Positions 38,746 to 47,336 are shown, counted from the first letter of the stretch. The stretch: 64,000 nucleotides of DNA from Corynebacterium sp. BD556 (GCF_038452275.1 NZ_CP141643.1:372001-436000), one strand, 5' to 3'. The notes: generated by a model not told the origin, from the letters alone. Made by a program: numbers and translations.

Positions 38746-39087
38746 ATGCCACGCAAGACCTACACCGAGCAGTTCAAGCGTGACGCAGTGACGTTGTACG
38801 AGTCGACCCCTGGAGCCACGATCAACGCGATCGCCTCCGATCTCGGGGTCAACCGCAACTCCCTGCGCACCTGGCTCGACGCCTTCGGCACCGGCACCAA
38901 AACCAACGCCAACGGTGAAAAAGTCGCCAGCCCGATCGCCGCAGCCAACAGCGAACGTACTCCTGCTCAAGGACTCTCCGATGCCGAACGCATCCGCATG
39001 CTGGAACGCGAAAACGCCACGCTACGGGAAGAACGAGAGATCCTGCGCAAGGCGGCCAAATATTTCGCGGAAGAGACGAACTGGTGA
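38746..39087 (+). CDS. IS3-family transposase OrfA (second copy)
   Basis: Same 113-residue HTH/leucine-zipper protein as at 31867-32208, with the same 4-base overlap to OrfB. Confidence 0.95.
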   Translation: MPRKTYTEQFKRDAVTLYESTPGATINAIASDLGVNRNSLRTWLDAFGTGTKTNANGEKVASPIAAANSERTPAQGLSDAERIRMLERENATLREEREILRKAAKYFAEETNW

Positions 39088-39986
39088 ACCGCTTTCAGTT
39101 CGTTGATGACCACCGAGACTTCTACGAGGTCAAGCGGTTATGTGAGGTCCTGAAGATCAACCGGTCCTCCTACTACAAGTGGAAATCTGCTGCTCCTGCC
39201 CGCCGGCGACGCCTCGTCGCTGACGCGGCGCTGGGAGCGAGGATCAAGGCCGTGTTCACAGCTGAGAACGGCTGTTACGGGGCGAAACGCATCACAGCGG
39301 CCATCAACTCGGATCCGACCAGCGATGATCGCCTCAATCACAAGCGCACCGCCAGGCTGATGCGCCAGATGGAATTGTTCGGCTACACCAAGAAACGCCG
39401 CGTAAAGACCACGGTGTCTGCGAAACGCGCTCCGACGTTTCCGGATCTGCTCGCACGCCGTTTCACCGCGGAGAAACCAAACACGGTCTACGTCGGCGAT
39501 ATCACCTACCTCCCGATTGCAGATGGGTCGAATATGTACCTGGCGACGGTCATCGACTGCTACTCGCGGCAGTTGACCGGTTTCGCGATCGCCGTCCACA
39601 TGCGTACGGAGTTAGTTGAAGAGGCTTTGATGATGGCTTACGGGATCCGTGGTGGGCTTGACGGAGCGATTTTCCACTCCGATCATGGCAGTGTATACAC
39701 CTCTGATCGGTACCGAAGACTATGTGAACGTCTCGGTGTTACCCAATCGATGGGAGCAATTGGTACCAGCGCGGATAATTCTCTGGCGGAGTCGTTCAAC
39801 GCCACGTTGAAACGGGAAGTCCTTCAAGATGCACCTGTTTTCGCCAGTCAGCTGGTGTGTCGCCGGGACGTGTTCCAATGGTGCAGTCGCTACAACACCA
39901 AACGCCTGCACTCGAGGTGCGGCTATCGTTCGCCGAACGCCTTTGAATCTTCCGAAACAGCTATACTCAAAACCGCATCTGATTAA
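39084..39986 (+). CDS. IS3-family transposase OrfB (second copy)
   Basis: Same 300-residue DDE transposase as at 32205-33107, with the catalytic Asp, Asp and Glu intact. Confidence 0.95.
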   Translation: MNRFQFVDDHRDFYEVKRLCEVLKINRSSYYKWKSAAPARRRRLVADAALGARIKAVFTAENGCYGAKRITAAINSDPTSDDRLNHKRTARLMRQMELFGYTKKRRVKTTVSAKRAPTFPDLLARRFTAEKPNTVYVGDITYLPIADGSNMYLATVIDCYSRQLTGFAIAVHMRTELVEEALMMAYGIRGGLDGAIFHSDHGSVYTSDRYRRLCERLGVTQSMGAIGTSADNSLAESFNATLKREVLQDAPVFASQLVCRRDVFQWCSRYNTKRLHSRCGYRSPNAFESSETAILKTASD

Positions 39987-40019
39987 AACTCCGTGTCCAC
40001 TTTCCGGGGTTCAGACCCT

Positions 40020-40174
40020 CGCAATCAAGCGCAGGCTACTGGCTCAAAGCACTACCCAACCGGGTAGGAGCCGACTGCCTAGTCAGCAGAATCAGCAGCG
40101 GTCGCCACCTCGAAATCGGAGACTTCGACATGCGCAAGCATCTCGCAACAATCCGCAACACCACAGAAACCTAA
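40020..40174 (+). pseudogene. C-terminal gene fragment next to IS3
   Basis: An open frame entering from the IS3 end reads SSAGYWLKALPNRVGADC, then SRISSGRHLEIGDFDMRKHL and a TAA at 40172. It has no start and is followed at once by a terminator, so it is the tail of a gene destroyed by the IS3-linked deletion. Family not recognised. Confidence 0.55.
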
Positions 40175-40185
40175 CCCCAACAACC

Positions 40186-40209
40186 AGCCCGTCCAAGCAA
40201 GGACGGGCT
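40186..40209 (+). terminator. Terminator hairpin after the gene fragment
   Basis: AGCCCGTCC and GGACGGGCT form a perfect 9-bp stem with the 6-base loop AAGCAA, 11 bases past the fragment's stop. There is no T-run. Confidence 0.65.
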
Positions 40210-40249
40210 CCCCCTACCAACAAGCCGGAATACCACCCCGACCACCTTC

Positions 40250-40366
40250 GTGGAACACCCCTACCAAAAACCCGCACTTGGCATTTACAAAGCGTTGGAC
40301 TATGCCAACCCACAGGAAAGAGAAACCAAGAACTATCTCACCCAGCTCATCAACACTGGGCCGTAA
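40250..40366 (+). CDS. Possible 38-residue peptide or gene fragment
   Basis: From GTG 40250 the frame reads EHPYQKPALGIYKALDYANP, then QERETKNYLTQLINTGP and stop. Composition looks coding, but there is no ribosome site and the frame is open further upstream. It may be a small toxin/antitoxin-like gene or a fragment; I do not recognise it. The remaining bases to 40456 hold nothing else clear. Confidence 0.3.
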   Translation: MEHPYQKPALGIYKALDYANPQERETKNYLTQLINTGP

Positions 40367-40456
40367 AAGAAGCGGAACTAAACCCAGGACGCTTCACTGG
40401 CCACCTCACACATCCTTAAGGCCCCTCACCGGCAGTCGCAGATACACCACGCTAGA

Positions 40457-40737
40457 GGACACTGATAATGGGAGTGCGGGACAAGAACCATCCGGAATGA
40501 CCCACTAACGGACTGGCCACAATCTGATTGTGTGCCTTCGTTGCGATCTGTCTTCCGGGCTGGTTCTCGCCCCGCACCGCGATCCGGCGATTCGGTCATG
40601 ACCTCATAGGAGCGTGACCTCTCACCGTGAGCACCCCGGCAGGTGCCATAGTAGTAGTCCCATCAGTGTCCTGTCTGCTCGAACCCTCGGATCAGCGGCT
40701 ACCTTCATCACTTCCCTATGCGAAAGCGTTGACAGCC
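40457..40737 (+). ncRNA. Candidate bridge RNA region in the IS110 left end
   Basis: The non-coding left end holds a long imperfect dyad: GTGCGGGACAAGAACC..GGAA (40474-40497) faces TTCC..GGTTCTCGCCCCGCAC (40553-40577) across a 55-base loop. The terminal GGACACTGAT is also repeated inverted at 40662-40671. IS110 elements encode a guide (bridge) RNA in this location. The exact RNA ends and guide loops are not determined. Confidence 0.5.
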
Positions 40738-41979
40738 ATGACCACAGACATCGACCTCTCCGCAAGCCCCGTCGCCGGGGTCGACACCCACACCGACACC
40801 CACACCGACACCCACACCGTCGCCGCGGTGACCCCAACCGGCCGGCACCTGGCCACCGAAACCTTCCCCACCACTAGGCCCGGCTACACACACCTCGCCG
40901 AGTTCCTCAGCAAGCACGGTGTCGGCGCCGTCGGAGTAGAAGGAACCATCTCCTTCGGTGCCGGATTAACCCGGCACCTCATAGACCGTGGCTACACGGT
41001 CGTTGAAGTCCTGCGCCCGGCCCGCAGCATTCGACGCCGGGATGGGAAATCAGATCCGGTGGATGCCCTTGCCGCCGCGCGACAGGTCCTGACCGGGGAA
41101 GGGCTGAGCACGCCTAAAGATTCCACGGGCCCGGTGGAGTCGTTACGAGCGTTACAGATCACCCGGAAACAGCTGGTGTCCACCACCGCGAAACTCATCA
41201 CAACGATGAAGTCGTTGCTGGTCACAGCCCCTGATGACATCCGCACCCGCTACGCCACGATGACCAACCACGCTCTGGTCAACGCGTTGGTGTACTGCCG
41301 ACCGTCGTCGGATGGTACTGATCCGCGAAATGGTGTGCTGACCAGCCTGAAGATTCTGGCCACGACCTACCGCGCATTGCGGGTGCAGTGCGATGAGCTG
41401 GAAACCCGGATCGCTGCCCTGGTGTCAGTGATCAATCCCCATGTCAGCAACATCGTGGGATGTGGGGCTCTTGTTTCCGCTGATCTGCTGATCAGCATCG
41501 GCGATAATCCGGAGCGCATCCACTCCGAAGCAGCGCTGGCGCACTTATGTGGAGTGGCTCCACTGCCGGCAAGCTCTGGGCGAACCAACCGGCACCGGCT
41601 CAATCGTGGTGGTGACCGGCGGGCGAACTCAGCGTTGTACCGAATCGCTATGGTGAGGATGAAGTGTGACCAGCGCACCAGGGAGTACGTCGCCCGGCGT
41701 ACCGAGGAGGGGTTGTCGAAAAGGGAGATTATTCGCTGCCTGAAGCGCGCGATCGTCCGGGAGATCTACCGGGTCATATGCACCAGGCGCAGTACGCCAC
41801 AGCCCAGGGATCTTCGTCGGGATGAGTTGAAAGAACTGCGTATCGCGAAGCATCTCACCCAGGTGGTTGTAGCGAAGCATTTGGGGTGTGCCCCGGCGAG
41901 GATCAGTGACATCGAGACTGGAAAACGTCCGTTGACGGAATTAGCATCGGCCTACGAAAAATTTCTGAAAAGCGCTTGA
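40738..41979 (+). CDS. IS110-family transposase with C-terminal XRE-type HTH
   Basis: 413 residues from ATG 40738; an upstream ATG at 40627 lies in the structured non-coding end. The N-terminal DEDD RuvC-like domain has VDTHTDTHTDTHTV, GVEGTISFGAGLTRHL and KSDPVDALAAARQV. The transposase_20 domain has GCGALVSADLLISIG, then GVAPLPASSGRTNRHRLNRGG with the Ser-rich catalytic region. The last ~60 residues (DELKELRIAKHLTQVVVAK, ISDIETGKRPLTELASAYEKF) form an HTH that ordinary IS110 transposases lack. Three tandem 12-base units (40783-40818) encode the DTHT repeats around the first catalytic Asp. Confidence 0.9.
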   Translation: MTTDIDLSASPVAGVDTHTDTHTDTHTVAAVTPTGRHLATETFPTTRPGYTHLAEFLSKHGVGAVGVEGTISFGAGLTRHLIDRGYTVVEVLRPARSIRRRDGKSDPVDALAAARQVLTGEGLSTPKDSTGPVESLRALQITRKQLVSTTAKLITTMKSLLVTAPDDIRTRYATMTNHALVNALVYCRPSSDGTDPRNGVLTSLKILATTYRALRVQCDELETRIAALVSVINPHVSNIVGCGALVSADLLISIGDNPERIHSEAALAHLCGVAPLPASSGRTNRHRLNRGGDRRANSALYRIAMVRMKCDQRTREYVARRTEEGLSKREIIRCLKRAIVREIYRVICTRRSTPQPRDLRRDELKELRIAKHLTQVVVAKHLGCAPARISDIETGKRPLTELASAYEKFLKSA

Positions 41980-42112
41980 CACAATATAGGAGCATCACAA
42001 CCCTGAGCCTGCGTGGAGGTTCCTCATCTTTGGGAGAAGCGCCGTCAAGAAGTCATGGAAATTCTTTTTAAACTTCATGTCGAGGACATGTTTTTATGGT
42101 GGAATTGCCAGG

Positions 42113-42141
42113 TTGGTATCCGTCGACACCAAGGTTAGGCT
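42113..42141 (+). promoter_or_regulatory. Leaderless promoter of the metallophosphatase gene
   Basis: TTGGTA (42113-42118), a 17-base spacer and TAGGCT (42136-42141), followed 4 bases later by ATG 42146. There is no Shine-Dalgarno sequence. Confidence 0.55.
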
Positions 42142-42145
42142 TGTC

Positions 42146-43717
42146 ATGCTGAAAAATATCGCTCTGGTTACGGCCGTTTCGCTCACTCTGTCCGTCGTGC
42201 CGGTCGCTTTCGCCCCGAACTCTTTTGCCGCTGAGAATCCCATTTACCGGGCCGCCACTGGTGTCGGCGCCGATGCGACGAGCGTGAACTTCACCTGGCG
42301 TTCGTATCACCGTGGACCTGAAGTGGTGCGCTTCGCGCCGGTGGATTCGCCGCAGCGGGTTCGTGAGGTTCAGTCGAGCATTGCTGATTTCGGGGCGATT
42401 GGATACGTTTCGAAGTTCGCTGAAGCTACCGGCCTTGAACCGGGCAAGACGTACAGCTATCAGATTGGATCTGAGCAGGGAGGATGGAGTGAGCCGGAGC
42501 AGTTTAGCATCGACGACGGTGACGGCACCTGGGAGGCCATCGCGATAGCCGATGCTCAGATTGGGGTGGGTGCCAGGGTTTCGCAGCAGGCCGCGACGTG
42601 GCGCGCCACGGCTGCCGCCGCGGCGAAGGCTTCCCCTCGTGCCTCGGTGTTTATTAGTCTCGGCGACCAGGTTGAGGGGTGGGGGGATATGATTGGCCCG
42701 TTAGGGCAGTACAACGCCTTTTTCTCGGCTCCGCAGTTGCGGCAGTACCGCGTTAGCGTTCTTGAAGGTAACCACGAGACGTATCCTTCTTCGCTTTCCA
42801 CCCGCCACTTTAAGGAACATTGGCGGCTTCCAAACGAGTTGGGTTCCACCTCGAACTACTTTTTTGAGCAGAACAACGCGCTGATCATTGGGCTTAATTC
42901 CAATCGTAAGGACGATGCGGGGCTTAGTGAGCAGGCGCAGTTTGTCCGCGACACTGTCGCGGCCCATGGTGCTGGTAAGGATTGGATTATTGTGGCGAGT
43001 CACTTCGCTTTCCATTCCCAGGGTGGGCGCTACTCGACGTCGGATATTCAGCGCATGCGCGCGAAGCTAAGCCCGGTCTTTTCTGAGGTTGGCGTTGACT
43101 TGGTGCTCAACGGTCACGATCACATGTATAACCGTTCCCATTTGATGAATGGTCTGGAGCCTACTGTGCCCACGGCGCAGGCGGGGCCGGGTGATGTTTT
43201 GGCTAAGCGTGAAGGGGAGGTCCTTTACCTCACCTTGAGTACTGCCGGTGGTGGAAAGTTTTACGATTTTACCGGCAACGATGGTAAGAGCTACCCCGGT
43301 ATCACGTTTGAGGAGGCTCGTGAGCGGAACCTGAACGAGGACACGGTCGCTTTTTGGAACCAGGATTACACCCCGGATTATTCCGTGATGAAGGTCAGTC
43401 CCACGGCGATCAATGTGCGCAGCATGAACGCTGCGGATGATTCGCTTGTCGACGATATCACTCTCACCCGTTTCGGGAGCGCGACTGACCCGGCGGAGGC
43501 CGGATCGGCGGAATCATCATCAAGCAGTTCATCGGCAGATGGCTCATCGGAAGACGGTTCGTCGGAAAACGGTTCGTCGGAAAATGGTTCGTCGACGGGC
43601 GTTATCGTGGCGGCCGCGGTGCTTGGCATTCTTGGTGGCCTGGCCGCGCTGTTGGTGAACTTGCCGCAGGTGCGTTCCTTTGCGGAGCAGTTCGGGTTGA
43701 CGATCCCGCAGTTGTAA
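42146..43717 (+). CDS. Secreted purple-acid-type metallophosphatase
   Basis: 523 residues. It has a signal peptide (VTAVSLTLSVVPVAFAPNSFAA, cleaved near residue 27), a fibronectin-like N-terminal domain of purple acid phosphatases (VNFTWRSYHRGPEVVRFAPVD), and a calcineurin-type metal site (IADAQ, LGDQVEG, EGNHETYP, ASHFAFHSQGG, LNGHDHMYNRS). A Ser/Glu/Gly-rich linker (SSSSSADGSSEDGSSENG) leads to a C-terminal hydrophobic helix and a short tail. It is a phosphomonoesterase held at the cell surface. Confidence 0.9.
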   Translation: MLKNIALVTAVSLTLSVVPVAFAPNSFAAENPIYRAATGVGADATSVNFTWRSYHRGPEVVRFAPVDSPQRVREVQSSIADFGAIGYVSKFAEATGLEPGKTYSYQIGSEQGGWSEPEQFSIDDGDGTWEAIAIADAQIGVGARVSQQAATWRATAAAAAKASPRASVFISLGDQVEGWGDMIGPLGQYNAFFSAPQLRQYRVSVLEGNHETYPSSLSTRHFKEHWRLPNELGSTSNYFFEQNNALIIGLNSNRKDDAGLSEQAQFVRDTVAAHGAGKDWIIVASHFAFHSQGGRYSTSDIQRMRAKLSPVFSEVGVDLVLNGHDHMYNRSHLMNGLEPTVPTAQAGPGDVLAKREGEVLYLTLSTAGGGKFYDFTGNDGKSYPGITFEEARERNLNEDTVAFWNQDYTPDYSVMKVSPTAINVRSMNAADDSLVDDITLTRFGSATDPAEAGSAESSSSSSSADGSSEDGSSENGSSENGSSTGVIVAAAVLGILGGLAALLVNLPQVRSFAEQFGLTIPQL

Positions 43718-43865
43718 GCGGCGGAGCTTCGGCTGGCTCAAGCAACGAGCGCACCAAAATCCACACCTTCGAACAGGTAAGTTCAAGGCTATGAAAAAAG
43801 GTGAAAAATTGTTATCTTGAATGGGCATTACTCGCCACTGAGCGAGCCTTCTCCAAGGAGTTTCA

Positions 43866-44441
43866 ATGTCATTCAAGATTTCTGTCCTCGTGGGATCCTT
43901 GCGCACTGGTTCCTTCGCCCGAAGAATCGCAAACGAAGCGCTGCGCATGTTTCCCAAGGGTTTTGCTGCCGAGATCGTGGAAATCGGCCACCTTCCCCTT
44001 TACAACTTTGACTATGACGACCCTCAACAGATTGATACCCCCACGCCGCAGGTGTACACGCACTTCCGCGAAACCATCAAGGCTTCCGACGGCATCTTGT
44101 TTATCACCCCCGAAAACAACCGAACCATCCCAGCCGTGCTGAAAAACGCGGTGGACATCGGGTCGAAGCCGAACTCCGATGTTGCCTGGAAGAATCACCC
44201 GGCGGGCATCATCTCCCACTCGGTTGGTGCGATGGGCGGCTATTCTGCGCAAAAGAATCTGCGCCTGGCACTGTCCTACTTCGACATGCCGTTTCCAGGC
44301 CAGCCGGAAGTGTTTTTGGGCACATCGCCGGAAGTGTTCACCGACAACGGCAACCTGGTTGAGCGAACGGAGAACTTCGTGCGCGACTACATCGAGCGCT
44401 TCGCGCAAATCGTCGAAAAGAGCAACGTTAACGGCAAATAG
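43866..44441 (+). CDS. NAD(P)H-dependent FMN reductase
   Basis: 191 residues of the flavodoxin-like FMN_red family: ISVLVGSLRTGSFARRIANEA (FMN phosphate loop), ILFITPENNRTIPAVLKNAVDIGSK, and SHSVGAMGGYSAQKNLR. It reduces FMN, quinones or azo dyes with NAD(P)H. CCAAGGAG provides a ribosome site. Confidence 0.9.
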   Translation: MSFKISVLVGSLRTGSFARRIANEALRMFPKGFAAEIVEIGHLPLYNFDYDDPQQIDTPTPQVYTHFRETIKASDGILFITPENNRTIPAVLKNAVDIGSKPNSDVAWKNHPAGIISHSVGAMGGYSAQKNLRLALSYFDMPFPGQPEVFLGTSPEVFTDNGNLVERTENFVRDYIERFAQIVEKSNVNGK

Positions 44442-44596
44442 GCGTCGAAACGAAGCGAAAAAACCAAACCGGATCAACCAAGGCCGCACTTTCGCTCACT
44501 GTTTCATAACCCCGCTGACCCGAGGCAGAAACGTCACCTCACGCCAAGGGCGGACATGGAAATGGAAGGAGACGTGCGAAAAGTTAAGCTCATTGC

Positions 44597-45364
44597 CTAT
44601 GGCGCCGGCGCGTCGCGGCGTGGCGTGCCGCCGAGCGCACGAACCCAATCAGTGCTGCGGAACTCGGCCTCGCCCGACCAAGAAAGTGGGGAGTGGGACG
44701 CCGCGACAACGACGTTGCCGTAGCCACTTCCATTTAACATCTCCTGGGTAGTTATGACGCCGAGGTGGGAAAAGACCTCAGCGAGGCCTGCGGTTTCCGC
44801 GCGAGTCTCCGGCAAGCCAGCGCGGTCGCCGATATTTAAGACAAAGATTCCCCCCGGCCGTAAAGCGTCCTGCGCTGCCCGGTAGAACTCCACCGTGGTT
44901 AGCGGGGTTGGGGTGACGGGCCCGGCGAAGACGTCGCGCACGATGAGGTCGACGGATGCCGGCGCGAGCGCGTGGGTGAAGGCGCGGGCCTCGGCCACCA
45001 CGATGTCTACAGGGGGAGCGAAGATGTCACGTACGAGTCGGGCAAGGCCGCGGTCGAACTCGACGGCGGTGTTGGAGCTTTCCCAACGGTGCGCCACATA
45101 AGAAGGCAGCGCGCAACCAGCCGCGCCGAGGTGCACCGCGGCGAAAGGTTCAGGCAGGTGGATGAGCCCTGCGATCCAGCGCATGTAGTCGTACTCAAGA
45201 ACTTCGGGTGCGCCCGGGACAACGTAGGAGCTGGGCACGTTATTGACTTCGAGGATGTAGGCGCCGTCGCGAAGCGGGTCGGCAACAATAGTGGCAGTGC
45301 CGGTGTCGATGGGGTAGCGCCCCTCAATGCGCCGCTTCGCGTGCCTTTGCTTGCCTTTGCTCAT
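44597..45364 (-). CDS. Spermidine synthase-like methyltransferase-fold protein
   Basis: About 255 residues from ATG 45364 with a Rossmann-type core: VHLGAAGCALPSYVAHRW (motif I), NTAVEFDRGLARLVRDIF, VEARAFTHALAPASVDLIVRDVFAG and EFYRAAQDALRPGGIFVLNIGD. It belongs to the spermidine synthase superfamily seen in actinobacteria; without the usual polyamine-binding residues its reaction is uncertain. It is divergent from the GNAT gene, with 21 bases between. Confidence 0.75.
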   Translation of the reverse strand: MSKGKQRHAKRRIEGRYPIDTGTATIVADPLRDGAYILEVNNVPSSYVVPGAPEVLEYDYMRWIAGLIHLPEPFAAVHLGAAGCALPSYVAHRWESSNTAVEFDRGLARLVRDIFAPPVDIVVAEARAFTHALAPASVDLIVRDVFAGPVTPTPLTTVEFYRAAQDALRPGGIFVLNIGDRAGLPETRAETAGLAEVFSHLGVITTQEMLNGSGYGNVVVAASHSPLSWSGEAEFRSTDWVRALGGTPRRDAPAP

Positions 45365-45385
45365 CACCGACTATTCTTGTCTGCC

Positions 45386-45799
45386 ATGCTCACTGTGCGC
45401 GAAGCAACCCCCGAGGACAAGCAGACGGCCATCGACATTTGGGACGCCTCCGGCATCACAGCGCCGTGGAACGACCCCCCGAACGACTTCGACCGGGCGT
45501 TGGCGGCGCCGAGCTCGACGATTCTCGTGGTCGAATCCGAGGAAAACATCGAAGGCCTCGCCATGACAGGTTTCGATGGCCACCTCGGCTGGATTCACAT
45601 GGTTGGTGTGCGGCCCGAAAGCCAAGGCAAAGGCATCGGCGCCACTCTCGCCGCCGCCTGCAAGGACTTTCTGCGCGAGAAAGGCGCGCCGGGAGCCTAC
45701 CTGATGACGGATCCGCTCAACGAGCGCGGCCAGGAGTTCTGGCGGCGCCACGGCTTCGTCGAAATCGACGCCGTCGTCTACACCGCACGATTGTCTTAA
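45386..45799 (+). CDS. GNAT family N-acetyltransferase
   Basis: 137 residues from ATG 45386. TVREATPEDKQTAIDIWDAS opens the GNAT fold, VVGVRPESQGKGIGATLAAACKDFL-like segment MVGVRPESQGKGIGATL is the acetyl-CoA loop, and EFWRRHGFVEID the C-terminal strand. Substrate unknown. A TATTCT box lies just upstream, without a clear ribosome site. Confidence 0.8.
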   Translation: MLTVREATPEDKQTAIDIWDASGITAPWNDPPNDFDRALAAPSSTILVVESEENIEGLAMTGFDGHLGWIHMVGVRPESQGKGIGATLAAACKDFLREKGAPGAYLMTDPLNERGQEFWRRHGFVEIDAVVYTARLS

Positions 45800-45812
45800 A
45801 AGCACGGATGCT

Positions 45813-47249
45813 TTACGACGCCCACGATTGCGTCTGAGAAAACAACGTCGCTACCGCCGCACCCACCAAGATCACCACGGCGGGCAACCACAGTGAATTC
45901 GACATTGCCTGGGCGAAAGGTGCGTGCAAGACCTCGGGCAGTGTCCCCGCCTGCGGCGGGATCTTTCCGGCACCGGCACCTAGCTGGGCGTTGAGCTGCG
46001 CTGTCATCAGCGCTGCGATGGAAGCGGAGCCGACCACCGCTCCCATCTGACGCACCGTGTTATATACCGAGGAGCCGGTGCCGGCCAGCTCCGGGGTGAG
46101 ATTGCGAGTGGCAATCATCGACAGCGGGCCCCACACCAAAGAGTTGGCTACGCCGGCTACCACAGAGGCCACGAGCATCCAGCGCGGATCAACCTGCGGG
46201 TTGGCCAAAAAGGCCGTGATCGCCACCGATAAGGCGAAAAGGAGCAGCCCGCCGATGGCGAAAGGTTTAGGTGAGCGGGTGTTAGTCATTGTGCCCACGC
46301 GCGGCGCCAACAGCCCCGACACTAACCCGGCTGGCAGAAGGAGCAGAGCGGCGCGGGTAGGGGAGTAACCCTGGACCGACTGGATGTAAATCATCCACGG
46401 GATGATGTAGATGGAGACAGTAAAGCCCACCGTCGCGATCGTCAGCGAGGCGAGCGAGAAGTTGCGGTCGGCGAAAAGCCGCAAAGGAACCAGCGGATCG
46501 CGGGTGGTGCGGGACTGCCACCAGACAAAAATGCCGAGCAGGGCCAGACCGGCGAGGATCAGGGCCATCGCACGCCAAGCCCAGTTCAGACGCTCACCCT
46601 CCTGGATGCCGAAGATCAGGCTGAACATGCCGAAGGTACTCAGCGCCACGCCCACCCAGTCAAAGCGGCGGGCAAACCTTTGCAGGCGCGGAACGTGGAT
46701 CCAGGCGAGGACCAAGCCAATAAGGCCGAAGGGGACGTTGACGAAAAAGATCCACTGCCAACCAGCGGCGTCGACAAGCAAACCCCCGAGGAGGGGGCCA
46801 ACGATAGTAGCCACGCCAGCCGTAGCACCCCAAACACCCATGGCGGAGCCACGCTGCTCCGGGCGGAAAGTGCGGATCATCATCGACATCGTCTGCGGGG
46901 TCACCATCGCCCCGCCTAAACCTTGGAAGGCGCGGGCGACGATCAACGCCGAGATGCTGCCAGCCAAACCGCACGCCAGTGAGGACACCGTAAACACAGC
47001 CAGGCCAAGCAGATACATGGTGCGCGGGCCGAAGCGGTCACCGAGGCGGCCCGTGACAAGAAGCGGCACCGCATAGGCGAGAAGATAAGAACTGTTGACC
47101 CAGATCACCTCGTTGTAGCTTGCCTCCAATCCCGAGGTGATGGCTGGAATGGCCACCGAAACGATCGTGGAGTCGACGAGGATCATGAAAAAGCCCAACA
47201 TCATGGCCAGTAATGCTGGCCACGGGGACTTAGTTGTTGAGTCGGTCAC
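45813..47249 (-). CDS. DHA2-family MFS drug exporter (EmrB/QacA type)
   Basis: 478 residues with 14 hydrophobic helices; IPAITSGLEASYNEVIWVNSSYLLAYAVPLL, motif A GRLGDRFGPRTMYLLG, GLGGAMVTPQTMSMM and motif C GVATIVGPLLGGLLVDA are typical. It should export hydrophobic or cationic toxins by proton antiport. No regulator gene is adjacent. Confidence 0.88.
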   Translation of the reverse strand: MTDSTTKSPWPALLAMMLGFFMILVDSTIVSVAIPAITSGLEASYNEVIWVNSSYLLAYAVPLLVTGRLGDRFGPRTMYLLGLAVFTVSSLACGLAGSISALIVARAFQGLGGAMVTPQTMSMMIRTFRPEQRGSAMGVWGATAGVATIVGPLLGGLLVDAAGWQWIFFVNVPFGLIGLVLAWIHVPRLQRFARRFDWVGVALSTFGMFSLIFGIQEGERLNWAWRAMALILAGLALLGIFVWWQSRTTRDPLVPLRLFADRNFSLASLTIATVGFTVSIYIIPWMIYIQSVQGYSPTRAALLLLPAGLVSGLLAPRVGTMTNTRSPKPFAIGGLLLFALSVAITAFLANPQVDPRWMLVASVVAGVANSLVWGPLSMIATRNLTPELAGTGSSVYNTVRQMGAVVGSASIAALMTAQLNAQLGAGAGKIPPQAGTLPEVLHAPFAQAMSNSLWLPAVVILVGAAVATLFSQTQSWAS

Positions 47250-47294
47250 GCTTGGACTCTACCCCTCAACCGAGACGTGGTCGACAATGACCAA

Positions 47295-47316
47295 GGGCCC
47301 GGGTGGTGCCGGGCCC
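47295..47316 (-). terminator. Terminator after the 5'-nucleotidase gene
   Basis: GGGCCCGG and CCGGGCCC form a perfect 8-bp stem around a 6-base loop, 21 bases past the nucleotidase stop on the minus strand. Confidence 0.65.
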
Positions 47317-47336
47317 GAGAAACAACCTTGTGATGC

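Larger units (their letters stand above)
38676..40018 (+). mobile_element. IS3-family element, right copy
   Basis: 1343 bases, essentially identical to the left copy (one visible silent C/T change near 39652). The left flank is IS256 sequence ending CCACC and the right flank is TCGCAATC, so there is no target duplication and the right flank is not IS256. This indicates an adjacent deletion or recombination after insertion. Confidence 0.93.
40457..42002 (+). mobile_element. IS110-family element, right copy, intact
   Basis: About 1546 bases from GGACACTGATAATGGG to CATCACAACC, the limits of identity with the left copy. It has a 281-base structured non-coding left end, one transposase gene, and no terminal inverted repeats, as expected for IS110. 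CT dinucleotides flank both ends (CTAG before, CTGAG after), compatible with a CT core. Confidence 0.85.

Noticed and set aside
40783..40818. Short tandem repeats in the IS110 gene as a CRISPR-like array
   Set aside because: The 12-base units are contiguous without spacers and encode protein.
41800..41979. The HTH after the IS110 transposase as a host gene hit by insertion
   Set aside because: The same HTH is found in both copies of the element, and identity continues past its stop to the element end.
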